The notes beneath the pieces are model-generated. The model ran no database searches. It had not been told where the DNA came from and saw only the letters and a list, made by a program, of their open reading frames with translations. From assembly GCA_017620435.1 (NCBI GenBank), contig JAFZQL010000072.1:1-7041 (forward strand): DNA of 7,041 nt. The letters are read 5' to 3'. This DNA is from Erysipelotrichaceae bacterium (GTDB lineage: Bacteria; Bacillota_I; Bacilli_A; Erysipelotrichales; Erysipelotrichaceae). Positions 1 to 6,384 of this stretch are shown here, piece after piece (positions within the stretch are counted from its first letter, which is position 1; each line of letters starts with the position of its first letter). The position numbers and the translations under genes are program-made.

Positions 1-1332
1 AATAGGGATCGCGGCATTCTTCAGGACGTGCTTGGTGAAGATCTCGTTTTCCGTCAGACCGCCGCTTCTGGCGAATTTGACATAGTCCGAGTTCATCTGG
101 TCGATCATGAATCTTCTCAGCCATCTCATCAGACCCGCAACAGAAGGAAGCGTCAGAGAAATGATTGGAAGGACGTACATTGCGATCGTACCCGAAGTAA
201 GGTCGAAGGTCGTAGGCAGTCCCAGCTTGCCGCCGATCGCCTTAAACAGGAAGATGTAGGCAAGAGACGGTACCGCGATGATAAAGATGACATACAACGA
301 ACCGAGCTTGTCGACCAGTTTGTCCTTGTTTCTGGCCATGATAACGCCCAGAGGAATACCTACCAGGTAAGCAAGCAAGGTTGAAATGATGCCTGTGATA
401 AAAGAATAGCCGATCTTGGACATGCCGTTCTTGTATGTTTCGACGTTGGTGTAGTCATCAACAAAACGGCTTGTGTTGGTAATCAAGGCATCGCGCGAAC
501 CGGCAACATAGGATGCCGTATGCAGATTATCGGCACTGTTTTCAACCAGTCCGGTCGGATACGTGATCATCGATTTCACATAAGCGCCCTGGCTGATGGT
601 CATCGTCCTTAATACATCGATACCTTTGTTGACGCTGTAGGACTGGCCCAGCTGTATAGTAATTATATTCTGGTGAATATAAGGAAATTGCGAATCAAAA
701 TAAAGTAAATACTTGTTTTTTGTTCCATTTGCATAAATCGCAGGCGCGAACTTGTCGCCGCCGTACAATGGATCGTGCAGAGTAAAAGTCAGTTTACGGT
801 CACCTACGATGTTCTCTGCGTAATTAATGTCATCGAAAGTGATCATGCCGGAGAAATACTTCCATACTCTAGAAAGGAGTGGAATGTCTTTATAGGCAAA
901 TAAAGCCTGGTTGCCTCCGGAAGCAACTTTATTGCCGCTGATCATTACGGCGTTCAAACGCTTGACTGTATATCCGCGGCTTTCATAATAATCGTAAAAC
1001 GACTCAACATACTTCTTTGTTAATGCTGAATCTTTATCTGCAGTTCTGCCTAAGACAACAGCGTCTTCACGGACGGAATCGCTTATCTCGCCGTTATTGG
1101 CAAGGGAGTTGATGTACTCCGAATAGGCAACATAGTCCAGATAGCCGAACTGTTCCCACTGCTCATAGGTATAGATCGTCTTTGCATTGTTCGCCAGATG
1201 GCTGTACAAAGAATCCTGTCCGAAAATCAGGTTCCTGTCCATCAGTGAATAGATCAGAAGCATGATCAAGGCAACTACCGCCACAACGGAGAATAGGCCA
1301 TGCAGGAGTCTTTTTAATAAATACTTTCCCAT
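1..1332 (-). CDS. oppB: Oligopeptide ABC transporter permease, OppB/AmiC type (3' end cut by window)
   Basis: Inner permease of an oligopeptide importer, forming the membrane channel with a second permease that is not in the window. The ATG at 1332 opens a frame that stays open for 444 codons to base 1, so the C-terminus is missing (pneumococcal AmiC is about 500 residues). It follows AGAGGG about 7 bases upstream. One membrane helix is visible near residues 11-30. A long extracytoplasmic stretch (about 32-306) follows, then hydrophobic segments near 307-333, 345-366 and 382-402. The cytoplasmic coupling (EAA) loop is at 417-444 (YVKFARSGGLTENEIFTKHV). The long loop contains KYLLYFDSQFPYIHQN near 207-222, which I recall as very close to AmiC (KYLLYFNSQFPFVHQN), so this is the AmiC subtype rather than the compact enteric OppB. 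It lies 85 bases downstream of the binding-protein gene and is probably co-transcribed with it. Confidence 0.93.
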   Translation of the reverse strand, partial: MGKYLLKRLLHGLFSVVAVVALIMLLIYSLMDRNLIFGQDSLYSHLANNAKTIYTYEQWEQFGYLDYVAYSEYINSLANNGEISDSVREDAVVLGRTADKDSALTKKYVESFYDYYESRGYTVKRLNAVMISGNKVASGGNQALFAYKDIPLLSRVWKYFSGMITFDDINYAENIVGDRKLTFTLHDPLYGGDKFAPAIYANGTKNKYLLYFDSQFPYIHQNIITIQLGQSYSVNKGIDVLRTMTISQGAYVKSMITYPTGLVENSADNLHTASYVAGSRDALITNTSRFVDDYTNVETYKNGMSKIGYSFITGIISTLLAYLVGIPLGVIMARNKDKLVDKLGSLYVIFIIAVPSLAYIFLFKAIGGKLGLPTTFDLTSGTIAMYVLPIISLTLPSVAGLMRWLRRFMIDQMNSDYVKFARSGGLTENEIFTKHVLKNAAIPI

Positions 1333-1354
1333 AATAATCCCTCTTATTCTTTAC

Positions 1355-1388
1355 AACATATAGGAGAGCATGAACTCTCCTATATGTT
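1355..1388 (-). other. Intercistronic stem-loop between binding protein and permease genes
   Basis: A perfect 14-bp inverted repeat (1355-1368 pairing with 1375-1388) with a 6-base loop lies in the 85-base gap between the two genes. Read on the minus strand, the right arm is followed by GTAAAGAATAAGAGG rather than a run of T, so it is not a standard intrinsic terminator. By analogy with hairpins downstream of binding-protein genes in other ABC importer operons, it probably protects the 3' end of the binding-protein message or lowers permease expression. That would give the usual excess of binding protein over permease. The structure is seen directly; the role is inferred. Confidence 0.8.
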
Positions 1389-1417
1389 AAGTTAATGATA
1401 TTTCTAAATGTTAAATA

Positions 1418-3523
1418 TTAGTAAATACCTAAACATTTAACCATGTAACCTGCACCTTCAGGTAACATAGTGTCAAGATAAGTAGAAGGATCACCATAGT
1501 CTGGGCCCCAACCACTCAGGTCATAAATATCATAGTTTGCTTCATAGCCGTAGTCGGTGTAGTAGCCGGCGTAGTACCATTCATCAGCTGTCTGGCAGCC
1601 TGTCAGGTTCATGATTACTCTTCCGCCTAATGCATTCTCTACAGACTGCTTGTAAGCGTTAGCCATGTTAGCGTAAACTTCGCTTGTCTCGAATGTTGGA
1701 AGGTCAACATAGATTGGGTTTTCAGCAGAAATCTCAATACCCTGTTCCTTCAGTTCAGCAATAGCGAGTTCTAATTCTTCAACAGCGTTGTCAACATTGT
1801 ACCAGCCATCGAAGCCGTCGCCGCCGTTGTCCTGCTTTTCATCATAAACAACGATCTTGACGCCATCAGCATCGACCTGATCCTGCATGATCTTGCCATA
1901 CAGAGTACCTGCAGGGTAAGTAACAGGAGTGCCATTAACATCGACAGTTACTTCTTCTTCCAGAACAACGAAGTTGTATGGAGTGTAGGAGTTTCTCAGA
2001 GCATTGTACTTGAGTTCTTCACCGTTTCTCTGAGCCTGAGAATCAGCTCTTGAGTAAGCCATGGAGATCGCTCTTCTGAAGTGAACGTTGTTCATAGCGG
2101 CATTTGTTCTTGCAGCAGCTTCTTCATCCTGTGGAGAAGCAACAGCGCCGTCGTTGAAGTTAGCAAACGCAGCACGGTTCAGGTTGTAGAATGACATGAA
2201 TGTAGTAGCCTGAGTACGAGCTACGAATGCATAATCATCGAATAAACCGTCAGTTCTGGCAGTAACCATTGTAGAAGGGTTCAGTGAGCAGCCGTCGATC
2301 GTGCCGGCAACAGCATCGTTGTAAGCCTTCGTTACATCAGTACCATCGTTGAACTTCCAGGTATATGTATCGATAGTCATGTTGTCTTTGTTGTAGTAAG
2401 CTTCATTCTTGGAGAATACAACAGAGTTCTCGGAAACAAGGCTGGATACCAGATATGGTCCGTTAGCCAGAGTCGTTTCAGGAGAAGTACCATAAGTACC
2501 TGCAGTGTAGTTGTCTAATCCGAATGTTCCGCCTAATGATTCATAGTAAGCTCTGTTCATTGGAGCAAAGATATTGTATGTAACCATTGTTGGGAAGTAT
2601 GTGAATTCGCCAGTCAGAGTGTACTCTAATGTGTAGTCATCAAGAGCCTTTACACCGACCTGAGAGAAATCAGTAACTTCACCCTGGATGTATTCGTCAG
2701 CATTGACGATGACACCCTGAACCAGGTATTCCAGACCACCCTGTGAATCCAGAGCATGCTGCATACCGGCTACAAAGTCGTCAGCTGTAACATCAGCAAC
2801 TTCACGGCCCTGCATATCGACCCATTTAACACCTTCACGGAGATGGAATGTGTAAACGGAACCGTCTTCAGATACTTCATAGCTTTCTGCCAGAGCAGGC
2901 TGCTGCATACCTTCAGAGTCGTATCTCATTAACAGATCCAGACACTGAATGATCATTTCTGTATCAGCTTCCTTGGAAGTAGCCAGAGCATCCCAAGTCT
3001 GAGGTTCAGAAGTATAACCGATATCGTACGTGTTCTTGAATGTGTAACCTTTGCCTTCCAGATAAGACTTAGCCCATGCATTGAAAGTACCAGTACCCTG
3101 TAATTCGTTGTACTTGTCTCTTAATACCTGTCTGTCTTCAGCCTTGATGAATTCAGTAGCGACTAAAGCAGTTTCGATTCTTTCATCACTTACGCCCCAA
3201 AGAGCAAAGTCAGTGGTATAAGGAACAACTCTCGAAATACCGTAGTTTCCGCCTCTGGTATATAATGGGAGCATTACTGCAGCTTCCATTAACTTAGCTT
3301 CTGACTGGGCCATTAAAGCATACTTTTCAGAAACGGTAGCTGCTTCTTTAGCTTTCATATAAGCCTCATAGAATTCACCTAAGTTAGCCATGTAAACTTC
3401 ATAGGAGATCTCGGCATAAGTCTTTTCGACTGGTTCTTCACCGCCGCCACCATTGTTGTTTTTACAGCCAGCTAAGCTGAATACCATTGCTAAAGCAAGC
3501 AAGATGGATAATAATTTTTTCAT
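1418..3523 (-). CDS. oppA: Oligopeptide-binding lipoprotein, AmiA/OppA family (SBP_bac_5), apparently circularly permuted
   Basis: Surface lipoprotein that captures peptides for the downstream permease. The chosen start at 3523 gives 701 residues and begins directly with a lipoprotein signal (MKKLLSILLALAMVFSLAGC, lipidated Cys20). It follows a good ribosome binding site, whereas the longer frame from 3559 begins inside a hairpin at the probable transcription start. Domain order is abnormal. Residues about 35-158 (MLPLY at 84-88, ISRVVPYT at 96-103, then a charged helix) resemble the C-terminal end of pneumococcal AmiA/AliA/AliB. Residues about 165-701 follow the usual order from the canonical N-terminus: YTSEPQTWD at 170-178, AESYEVSEDGSVYTFHLREG at 212-231, GVKALDDYTLEYTL at 290-303, NGPYLVSSL at 354-362, FRRAISMAYSRAD at 482-494 and SGWGPDYGDPSTYLDTM at 670-686. 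The protein then ends at 701, where canonical members would continue. Family assignment is firm; the permutation is read from remembered family sequences and not computed. Confidence 0.93.
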   Translation of the reverse strand: MKKLLSILLALAMVFSLAGCKNNNGGGGEEPVEKTYAEISYEVYMANLGEFYEAYMKAKEAATVSEKYALMAQSEAKLMEAAVMLPLYTRGGNYGISRVVPYTTDFALWGVSDERIETALVATEFIKAEDRQVLRDKYNELQGTGTFNAWAKSYLEGKGYTFKNTYDIGYTSEPQTWDALATSKEADTEMIIQCLDLLMRYDSEGMQQPALAESYEVSEDGSVYTFHLREGVKWVDMQGREVADVTADDFVAGMQHALDSQGGLEYLVQGVIVNADEYIQGEVTDFSQVGVKALDDYTLEYTLTGEFTYFPTMVTYNIFAPMNRAYYESLGGTFGLDNYTAGTYGTSPETTLANGPYLVSSLVSENSVVFSKNEAYYNKDNMTIDTYTWKFNDGTDVTKAYNDAVAGTIDGCSLNPSTMVTARTDGLFDDYAFVARTQATTFMSFYNLNRAAFANFNDGAVASPQDEEAAARTNAAMNNVHFRRAISMAYSRADSQAQRNGEELKYNALRNSYTPYNFVVLEEEVTVDVNGTPVTYPAGTLYGKIMQDQVDADGVKIVVYDEKQDNGGDGFDGWYNVDNAVEELELAIAELKEQGIEISAENPIYVDLPTFETSEVYANMANAYKQSVENALGGRVIMNLTGCQTADEWYYAGYYTDYGYEANYDIYDLSGWGPDYGDPSTYLDTMLPEGAGYMVKCLGIY

Positions 3524-3529
3524 GGATTT

Positions 3530-3537
3530 CTTCCTTT
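3530..3537 (-). promoter_or_regulatory. Ribosome binding site deciding the oppA start
   Basis: AAAGGAAG on the minus strand, with its AGGA core 8 bases before the ATG at 3523. It supports starting the lipoprotein at the MKKLLSIL signal peptide rather than at the in-frame ATG at 3559, 12 codons upstream, which has no comparable site. Confidence 0.75.
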
Positions 3538-3540
3538 CTT

Positions 3541-3558
3541 TGCAGTACAAAAACTGCA
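3541..3558 (-). promoter_or_regulatory. Hairpin at the predicted 5' end of the oppA mRNA
   Basis: TGCAGT (3541-3546) and ACTGCA (3553-3558) form a perfect 6-bp stem with a 6-base loop. With the promoter proposed at 3566-3594, transcription should start near 3559, placing the stem at about +2 and just ahead of the ribosome binding site. It could be a 5' stabilising hairpin for the message or a dyad bound by a regulator. The repeat is certain; the function is a guess. Confidence 0.55.
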
Positions 3559-3565
3559 TACAGAT

Positions 3566-3594
3566 ATTTTACACGATTCCCAACATTCTTTCAA
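3566..3594 (-). promoter_or_regulatory. Probable sigma-A type promoter of oppA
   Basis: On the minus strand, TTGAAA (plus-strand 3589-3594) and TAAAAT (3566-3571) are separated by exactly 17 bases, with an AT-rich stretch directly upstream that could act as an UP element. The predicted start near 3559 leaves a leader of about 36 bases before the ATG at 3523. It lies downstream of the tldE terminator, so the transporter genes would be an independent transcription unit. Confidence 0.7.
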
Positions 3595-3607
3595 TAAAAT
3601 ATTTTAT
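3594..3607. promoter_or_regulatory. AT-only palindrome abutting the oppA -35 box
   Basis: ATAAAATATTTTAT is a perfect 14-base palindrome touching the -35 element. It shares the 10-base core AAAATATTTT with the second palindrome about 50 bases upstream. It may be an UP element, an operator, or simply AT-rich upstream DNA in which palindromes arise by chance. Confidence 0.4.
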
Positions 3608-3643
3608 ATTTATATGTTCTTTTTCAAATGTCTTTTCAGATTT

Positions 3644-3659
3644 ATGAAAATATTTTCAT
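3644..3659. promoter_or_regulatory. Perfect 16-base palindrome upstream of the oppA promoter, possible operator
   Basis: ATGAAAATATTTTCAT is identical to its reverse complement. It lies about 50 bases upstream of the proposed -35 box, in the non-coding stretch between the tldE terminator and oppA. The core AAAATATTTT recurs at 3596-3605, centre to centre 51 bases away, close to five helical turns. I do not recognise a specific regulator; the half-sites are inverted relative to a CodY box. Confidence 0.45.
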
Positions 3660-3688
3660 CCATTCCTGATGATCTGACAAATTGATAC

Positions 3689-3724
3689 AAAAAAACCGGT
3701 AATTCTGTTGACAATACCGGTTTT
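3689..3724 (-). terminator. Rho-independent terminator of the ABC-F/tldD/tldE unit
   Basis: A 10-bp perfect stem (3692-3701 with 3715-3724, core ACCGGT) and a 13-base loop lie just after the tldE stop codon. Read on the minus strand, the stem runs into seven T (plus-strand A at 3689-3695), the classic intrinsic terminator layout. It separates the protease unit from the transporter unit. Confidence 0.88.
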
Positions 3725-3736
3725 ATCTGTTTCTAT

Positions 3737-5005
3737 TCAGCTGATTTTGATATTTCTGAATATAAAGTATTTAGGACCCTTGTAGTTTTTCAGAACAGAA
3801 GTCTCTTCAGAGAACTGCACATCTTTCATGTTTTCATAGATGTTTCCGGCGATGGAGAATCCCGTCAATGGGATATACTTCTTGCCGTCATAGTACCTTG
3901 CAAGCCTGACTTCACCGCCCCAGTAGCCGCTGTCTTCTTCCATCTGCGGCGAAGAGAACGTTTCGATGATCAGATGTTTTTCTTTCTTGTAGCTGACGCC
4001 GTCCGCCTTCACTTCGCAGACCGGCAGAGAACCGCTGATCTTCTCTTCTTTCAGATAGGAACCGAAACGCTGATCGCCGAAATAAGCGATAGCCTTTCCT
4101 TTGGAAACGATCTTTTTCGGTTTCAGGACGATGCCGTTCCTGTCGTACTTCTTTGAACCCGTACAGCCCGGAACGACCGGTTTCATCGTTAGATCAAAAG
4201 CGGTATCCGAAATCGTATCATTCTTGCTGTAGTGGTTCTCATGCATGAAGACGCTGGCGTAGGAAAGCTGAGAACTGATGCTGTCTGTGATCACTTCTAG
4301 CATGTCGTTCTTGACCAGAACGATCAGATCCTTCGGAAGATCCACTTCCTTTAATGTTTTCGCATTGGATCTGTCTTTCGCCAGTTTCAGGATATCGTCG
4401 ATCTCTGCCGTGATCTGTCTGTAATCCGGCTTGTTGGATTCATAGAACTTGTAGAGTTCGAATTCTTCTTTCTTGTTGGACCAGGTCGGGATACATTCTA
4501 CTTCGATCTTGAAGGACTGTGCCGTATGGCTGATCCCTTTGGAGCTGATGAACTCATCGGTGAATTCCGAAACAAAGATCTCGGTCGAATTGATCCAGCC
4601 GTTCTTGTATACGTCGGCCTTGAATACGGCCTTCGCCACCTTGCCTGCGATATCGTTGAGATCTCTCTTGACGTTTTTCTTGTCTTTGATGTTTTCCGTC
4701 TTTTCCGGCAGCGGATAATAGGCATTCCTAGCCTGTTTTGCCTTCGTAACGGCCTTGTTCAGCTTGGAAGCCAGAGACTTGCCGTCATCGGCAGCCGTTA
4801 CCGTTACGGTAGAAGAACCGACCGTCTTCTTGTCTGCAACATAGACTTCGATCTTGACGGTTTTCGTCTTTACCGCTCTATTGATCTCCAGATGATCCAG
4901 CACATAGAACAGTTCTCTGCTGTTTTTGTCCTGAATCGTCAGTTCATAATCCGTAATCTTTTTGTTTGCCTTGATGCAGGAAATGATCTCATTCTTCTTC
5001 ATCAT
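3737..5005 (-). CDS. tldE: TldE/PmbA-like subunit of a TldD/TldE metalloprotease
   Basis: Second gene of a tldD-tldE pair, 422 residues, slightly shorter than E. coli PmbA (about 450). In the characterised enzymes TldE is the non-catalytic partner that completes the substrate channel of the heterodimer. No HExxxH motif is present, which fits this role. Family-like features are a mixed alpha/beta N-terminal half, a PVVPGCTG segment at 276-283, and the C-terminal stretch GYWGGEVRLARYYDGKKYIP (360-379) followed by LTGFSIAGNIYENM (380-393). These resemble the PmbA region that specifies a metadata-like GxW..G and a SxAGNL motif. The ATG at 5005 overlaps the tldD stop as ATGA and sits 10 bases after GGAGG (5016-5020); a second ATG at 5002 is possible. 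No signal peptide or membrane segment is visible, so it is cytoplasmic. A terminator follows within 15 bases. Confidence 0.87.
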   Translation of the reverse strand: MMKKNEIISCIKANKKITDYELTIQDKNSRELFYVLDHLEINRAVKTKTVKIEVYVADKKTVGSSTVTVTAADDGKSLASKLNKAVTKAKQARNAYYPLPEKTENIKDKKNVKRDLNDIAGKVAKAVFKADVYKNGWINSTEIFVSEFTDEFISSKGISHTAQSFKIEVECIPTWSNKKEEFELYKFYESNKPDYRQITAEIDDILKLAKDRSNAKTLKEVDLPKDLIVLVKNDMLEVITDSISSQLSYASVFMHENHYSKNDTISDTAFDLTMKPVVPGCTGSKKYDRNGIVLKPKKIVSKGKAIAYFGDQRFGSYLKEEKISGSLPVCEVKADGVSYKKEKHLIIETFSSPQMEEDSGYWGGEVRLARYYDGKKYIPLTGFSIAGNIYENMKDVQFSEETSVLKNYKGPKYFIFRNIKIS

Positions 5006-6384
5006 CCTAATTTCGCCTCCGCTTTCAGATAAGGTCCTCCGTCAGAAACGAAGACCCATTCCTTATGACCCTTGCCGCACATGCCGGAACCGTGTACCGT
5101 AACCTTGTTCGATACCATCGAGATCGACGACAGCAGATCGATGACATATCCGGAAATGACGACCGGAGCGATCATCTCGCCAGTAAACTTGCCGTCCTTG
5201 ATCTCCAGACCGTAGGAAGCCGTACACTGGATCTGCCAGTTCTTCGGATCCTCCATACCGTTGTTGGTCTGACAAAGCAGATAGCCGTGCTTGACCGACT
5301 TGACCATGTCTTCGTACTTGTCCTTGCCCGGTCCGAACCAGGTGTTGGTCATACGGGTATAGACTTTTCTGGAGAAGTCCTGTCTTCTGCCGTTGCCGGT
5401 AGGCTCGCTTCCCAGCTCCATCGCGCTCAAGGAATCAGAAATACCTCTTTGCAGGATGCCGTCCTTGATGATCTGGGTATTGTGCGCTTCTACACCGTCG
5501 TCGTCAAAGAAATAAGAAGCAGCCGACAGACAGCTGGATGCGCCGTCGAACATGTTGACGAGTTTCGATGCGACCGGTTTCCCGACATAGTTCACAGCCT
5601 TGGCTCTGTTCTTGACAAACATATCCATCTCGACGCCGTGGCCGAATGCTTCGTGGGCGATCAGACCGCTGATCGATGGATCGGTAATGATCGTATACTT
5701 GCCCGGTTTTACCGGTTTTGCCTTGAGCAGACGCAGCGCGATATCCAGGACTTCCGGCGCATGTTTCTTGAACTTCTTCAGCGCCAGTGCGCTGTCCGCT
5801 TCGCCTTCCGCTTCATAATTGCTCTTGATCACATCCCCTTCTCTGACCACATCCAGCTGCATCACATTGATCCAGTCGTATTTCTGACTCAGGCGTTTCT
5901 TTGCCGAAACAAAGATCTTGGATGTTTCCCGCTTCATGTATCTGGCGGCGAAGTTGATGACTCTTTCATCCTTCTTGTGCATGGCGTCCTTGACTTCCGT
6001 CAGCGCCTTGGTGATTTCCGTATCGGAAAGATCTGCAGGATCTTCTCTCAGATAGTCTTCCTGATGCGGCTGTTCTTCCAGCATCTTTACTTTAAAGTCG
6101 CTGCTGAAGACCTGATTCAGAGTGACAGACTTAACGACTTCCGTACTCTTAAGATCTCTGATATCGTTGCAGGAATACTCCGAATAGCGTCCGTCCTTAT
6201 AGACCTTGATTACGAATCCGCATTCGCTGTCGACTTCATCGATCGAATTGACATGCGTCGATACGAGGATCATCTTGTTTCTGACGCAGGTTCCCAGAAC
6301 AGAAACGTAGTCGTAGTGCTTCTGCAGCTGTTCCACCAGCCTTTCCGCATCAGTGATCCTTGATTTTAAGTATTGATCTAACAT
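5002..6384 (-). CDS. tldD: TldD-family zinc metalloprotease, catalytic subunit
   Basis: Active subunit of the TldD/TldE protease, 460 residues (E. coli TldD 481). The metal site HEAFGHGVEMD lies at 244-254, giving His244, Glu245 and His249 as HExxxH. The C-terminal GMCGKGHKEW (434-443) supplies Cys436, which matches the cysteine that acts as third metal ligand in E. coli TldD. The conserved EPTGNGRR (327-334) and RMTNTWFGPG (344-353) are also typical. In E. coli, TldD/TldE cleaves unfolded peptides and matures microcin B17; the substrate here is unknown. The start is decided by AGGAGGTG (6388-6395) placed 5 bases from the ATG. The ATG abuts the stop of the upstream ABC-F gene and the 3' end overlaps tldE by 4 bases, which implies translational coupling and equal dosage of the subunits. 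No export signal is visible, so it is cytoplasmic. Confidence 0.95.
   Translation of the reverse strand: MLDQYLKSRITDAERLVEQLQKHYDYVSVLGTCVRNKMILVSTHVNSIDEVDSECGFVIKVYKDGRYSEYSCNDIRDLKSTEVVKSVTLNQVFSSDFKVKMLEEQPHQEDYLREDPADLSDTEITKALTEVKDAMHKKDERVINFAARYMKRETSKIFVSAKKRLSQKYDWINVMQLDVVREGDVIKSNYEAEGEADSALALKKFKKHAPEVLDIALRLLKAKPVKPGKYTIITDPSISGLIAHEAFGHGVEMDMFVKNRAKAVNYVGKPVASKLVNMFDGASSCLSAASYFFDDDGVEAHNTQIIKDGILQRGISDSLSAMELGSEPTGNGRRQDFSRKVYTRMTNTWFGPGKDKYEDMVKSVKHGYLLCQTNNGMEDPKNWQIQCTASYGLEIKDGKFTGEMIAPVVISGYVIDLLSSISMVSNKVTVHGSGMCGKGHKEWVFVSDGGPYLKAEAKLG

Noticed and set aside
1355..1388. Intercistronic hairpin as a rho-independent terminator
   Set aside because: No T-run follows the stem on either strand.
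1333..1417. Remnant of a lost C-terminal tail of the binding protein (frameshift or premature stop explanation)
   Set aside because: The 85-base gap is filled by the hairpin and the permease leader and is far too short for the 120 or so residues expected. The equivalent block is present at the N-terminus instead.
3524..3559. In-frame ATG at 3559 giving a 713-residue binding protein with the extra N-terminus MQFLYCKERKKS
   Set aside because: It would place 12 residues, including charged ones, before a textbook lipoprotein signal. It lies at the predicted transcription start inside a hairpin and lacks a ribosome binding site, whereas the ATG at 3523 has a good one.
3603..3627. Second promoter-like pair (TTGAAA and TATAAA on the minus strand) upstream of oppA
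   Set aside because: The spacing is only 13 bases, too short for a sigma-A promoter; the pair at 3566-3594 has the ideal 17.
3644..3659. CodY box
   Set aside because: The half-sites are in the opposite arrangement (GAAAAT..ATTTTC rather than AATTTTC..GAAAATT), so it does not match the CodY consensus.
4228..4245. HENHY in the TldE-like protein as a metal site
   Set aside because: The spacing is HExH, not HExxxH, and the distal Cys-containing motif of TldD is absent, in line with the non-catalytic TldE subunit.
5065..6363. Long plus-strand open frame of 432 codons
   Set aside because: It is exactly antisense to tldD, its translation resembles no family, and the minus strand carries the metal-site motif and ribosome binding site. 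The other plus-strand frames (28-384, 3453-3647, 3974-4156, 4473-5032, 6360-6596) are rejected for the same reason.
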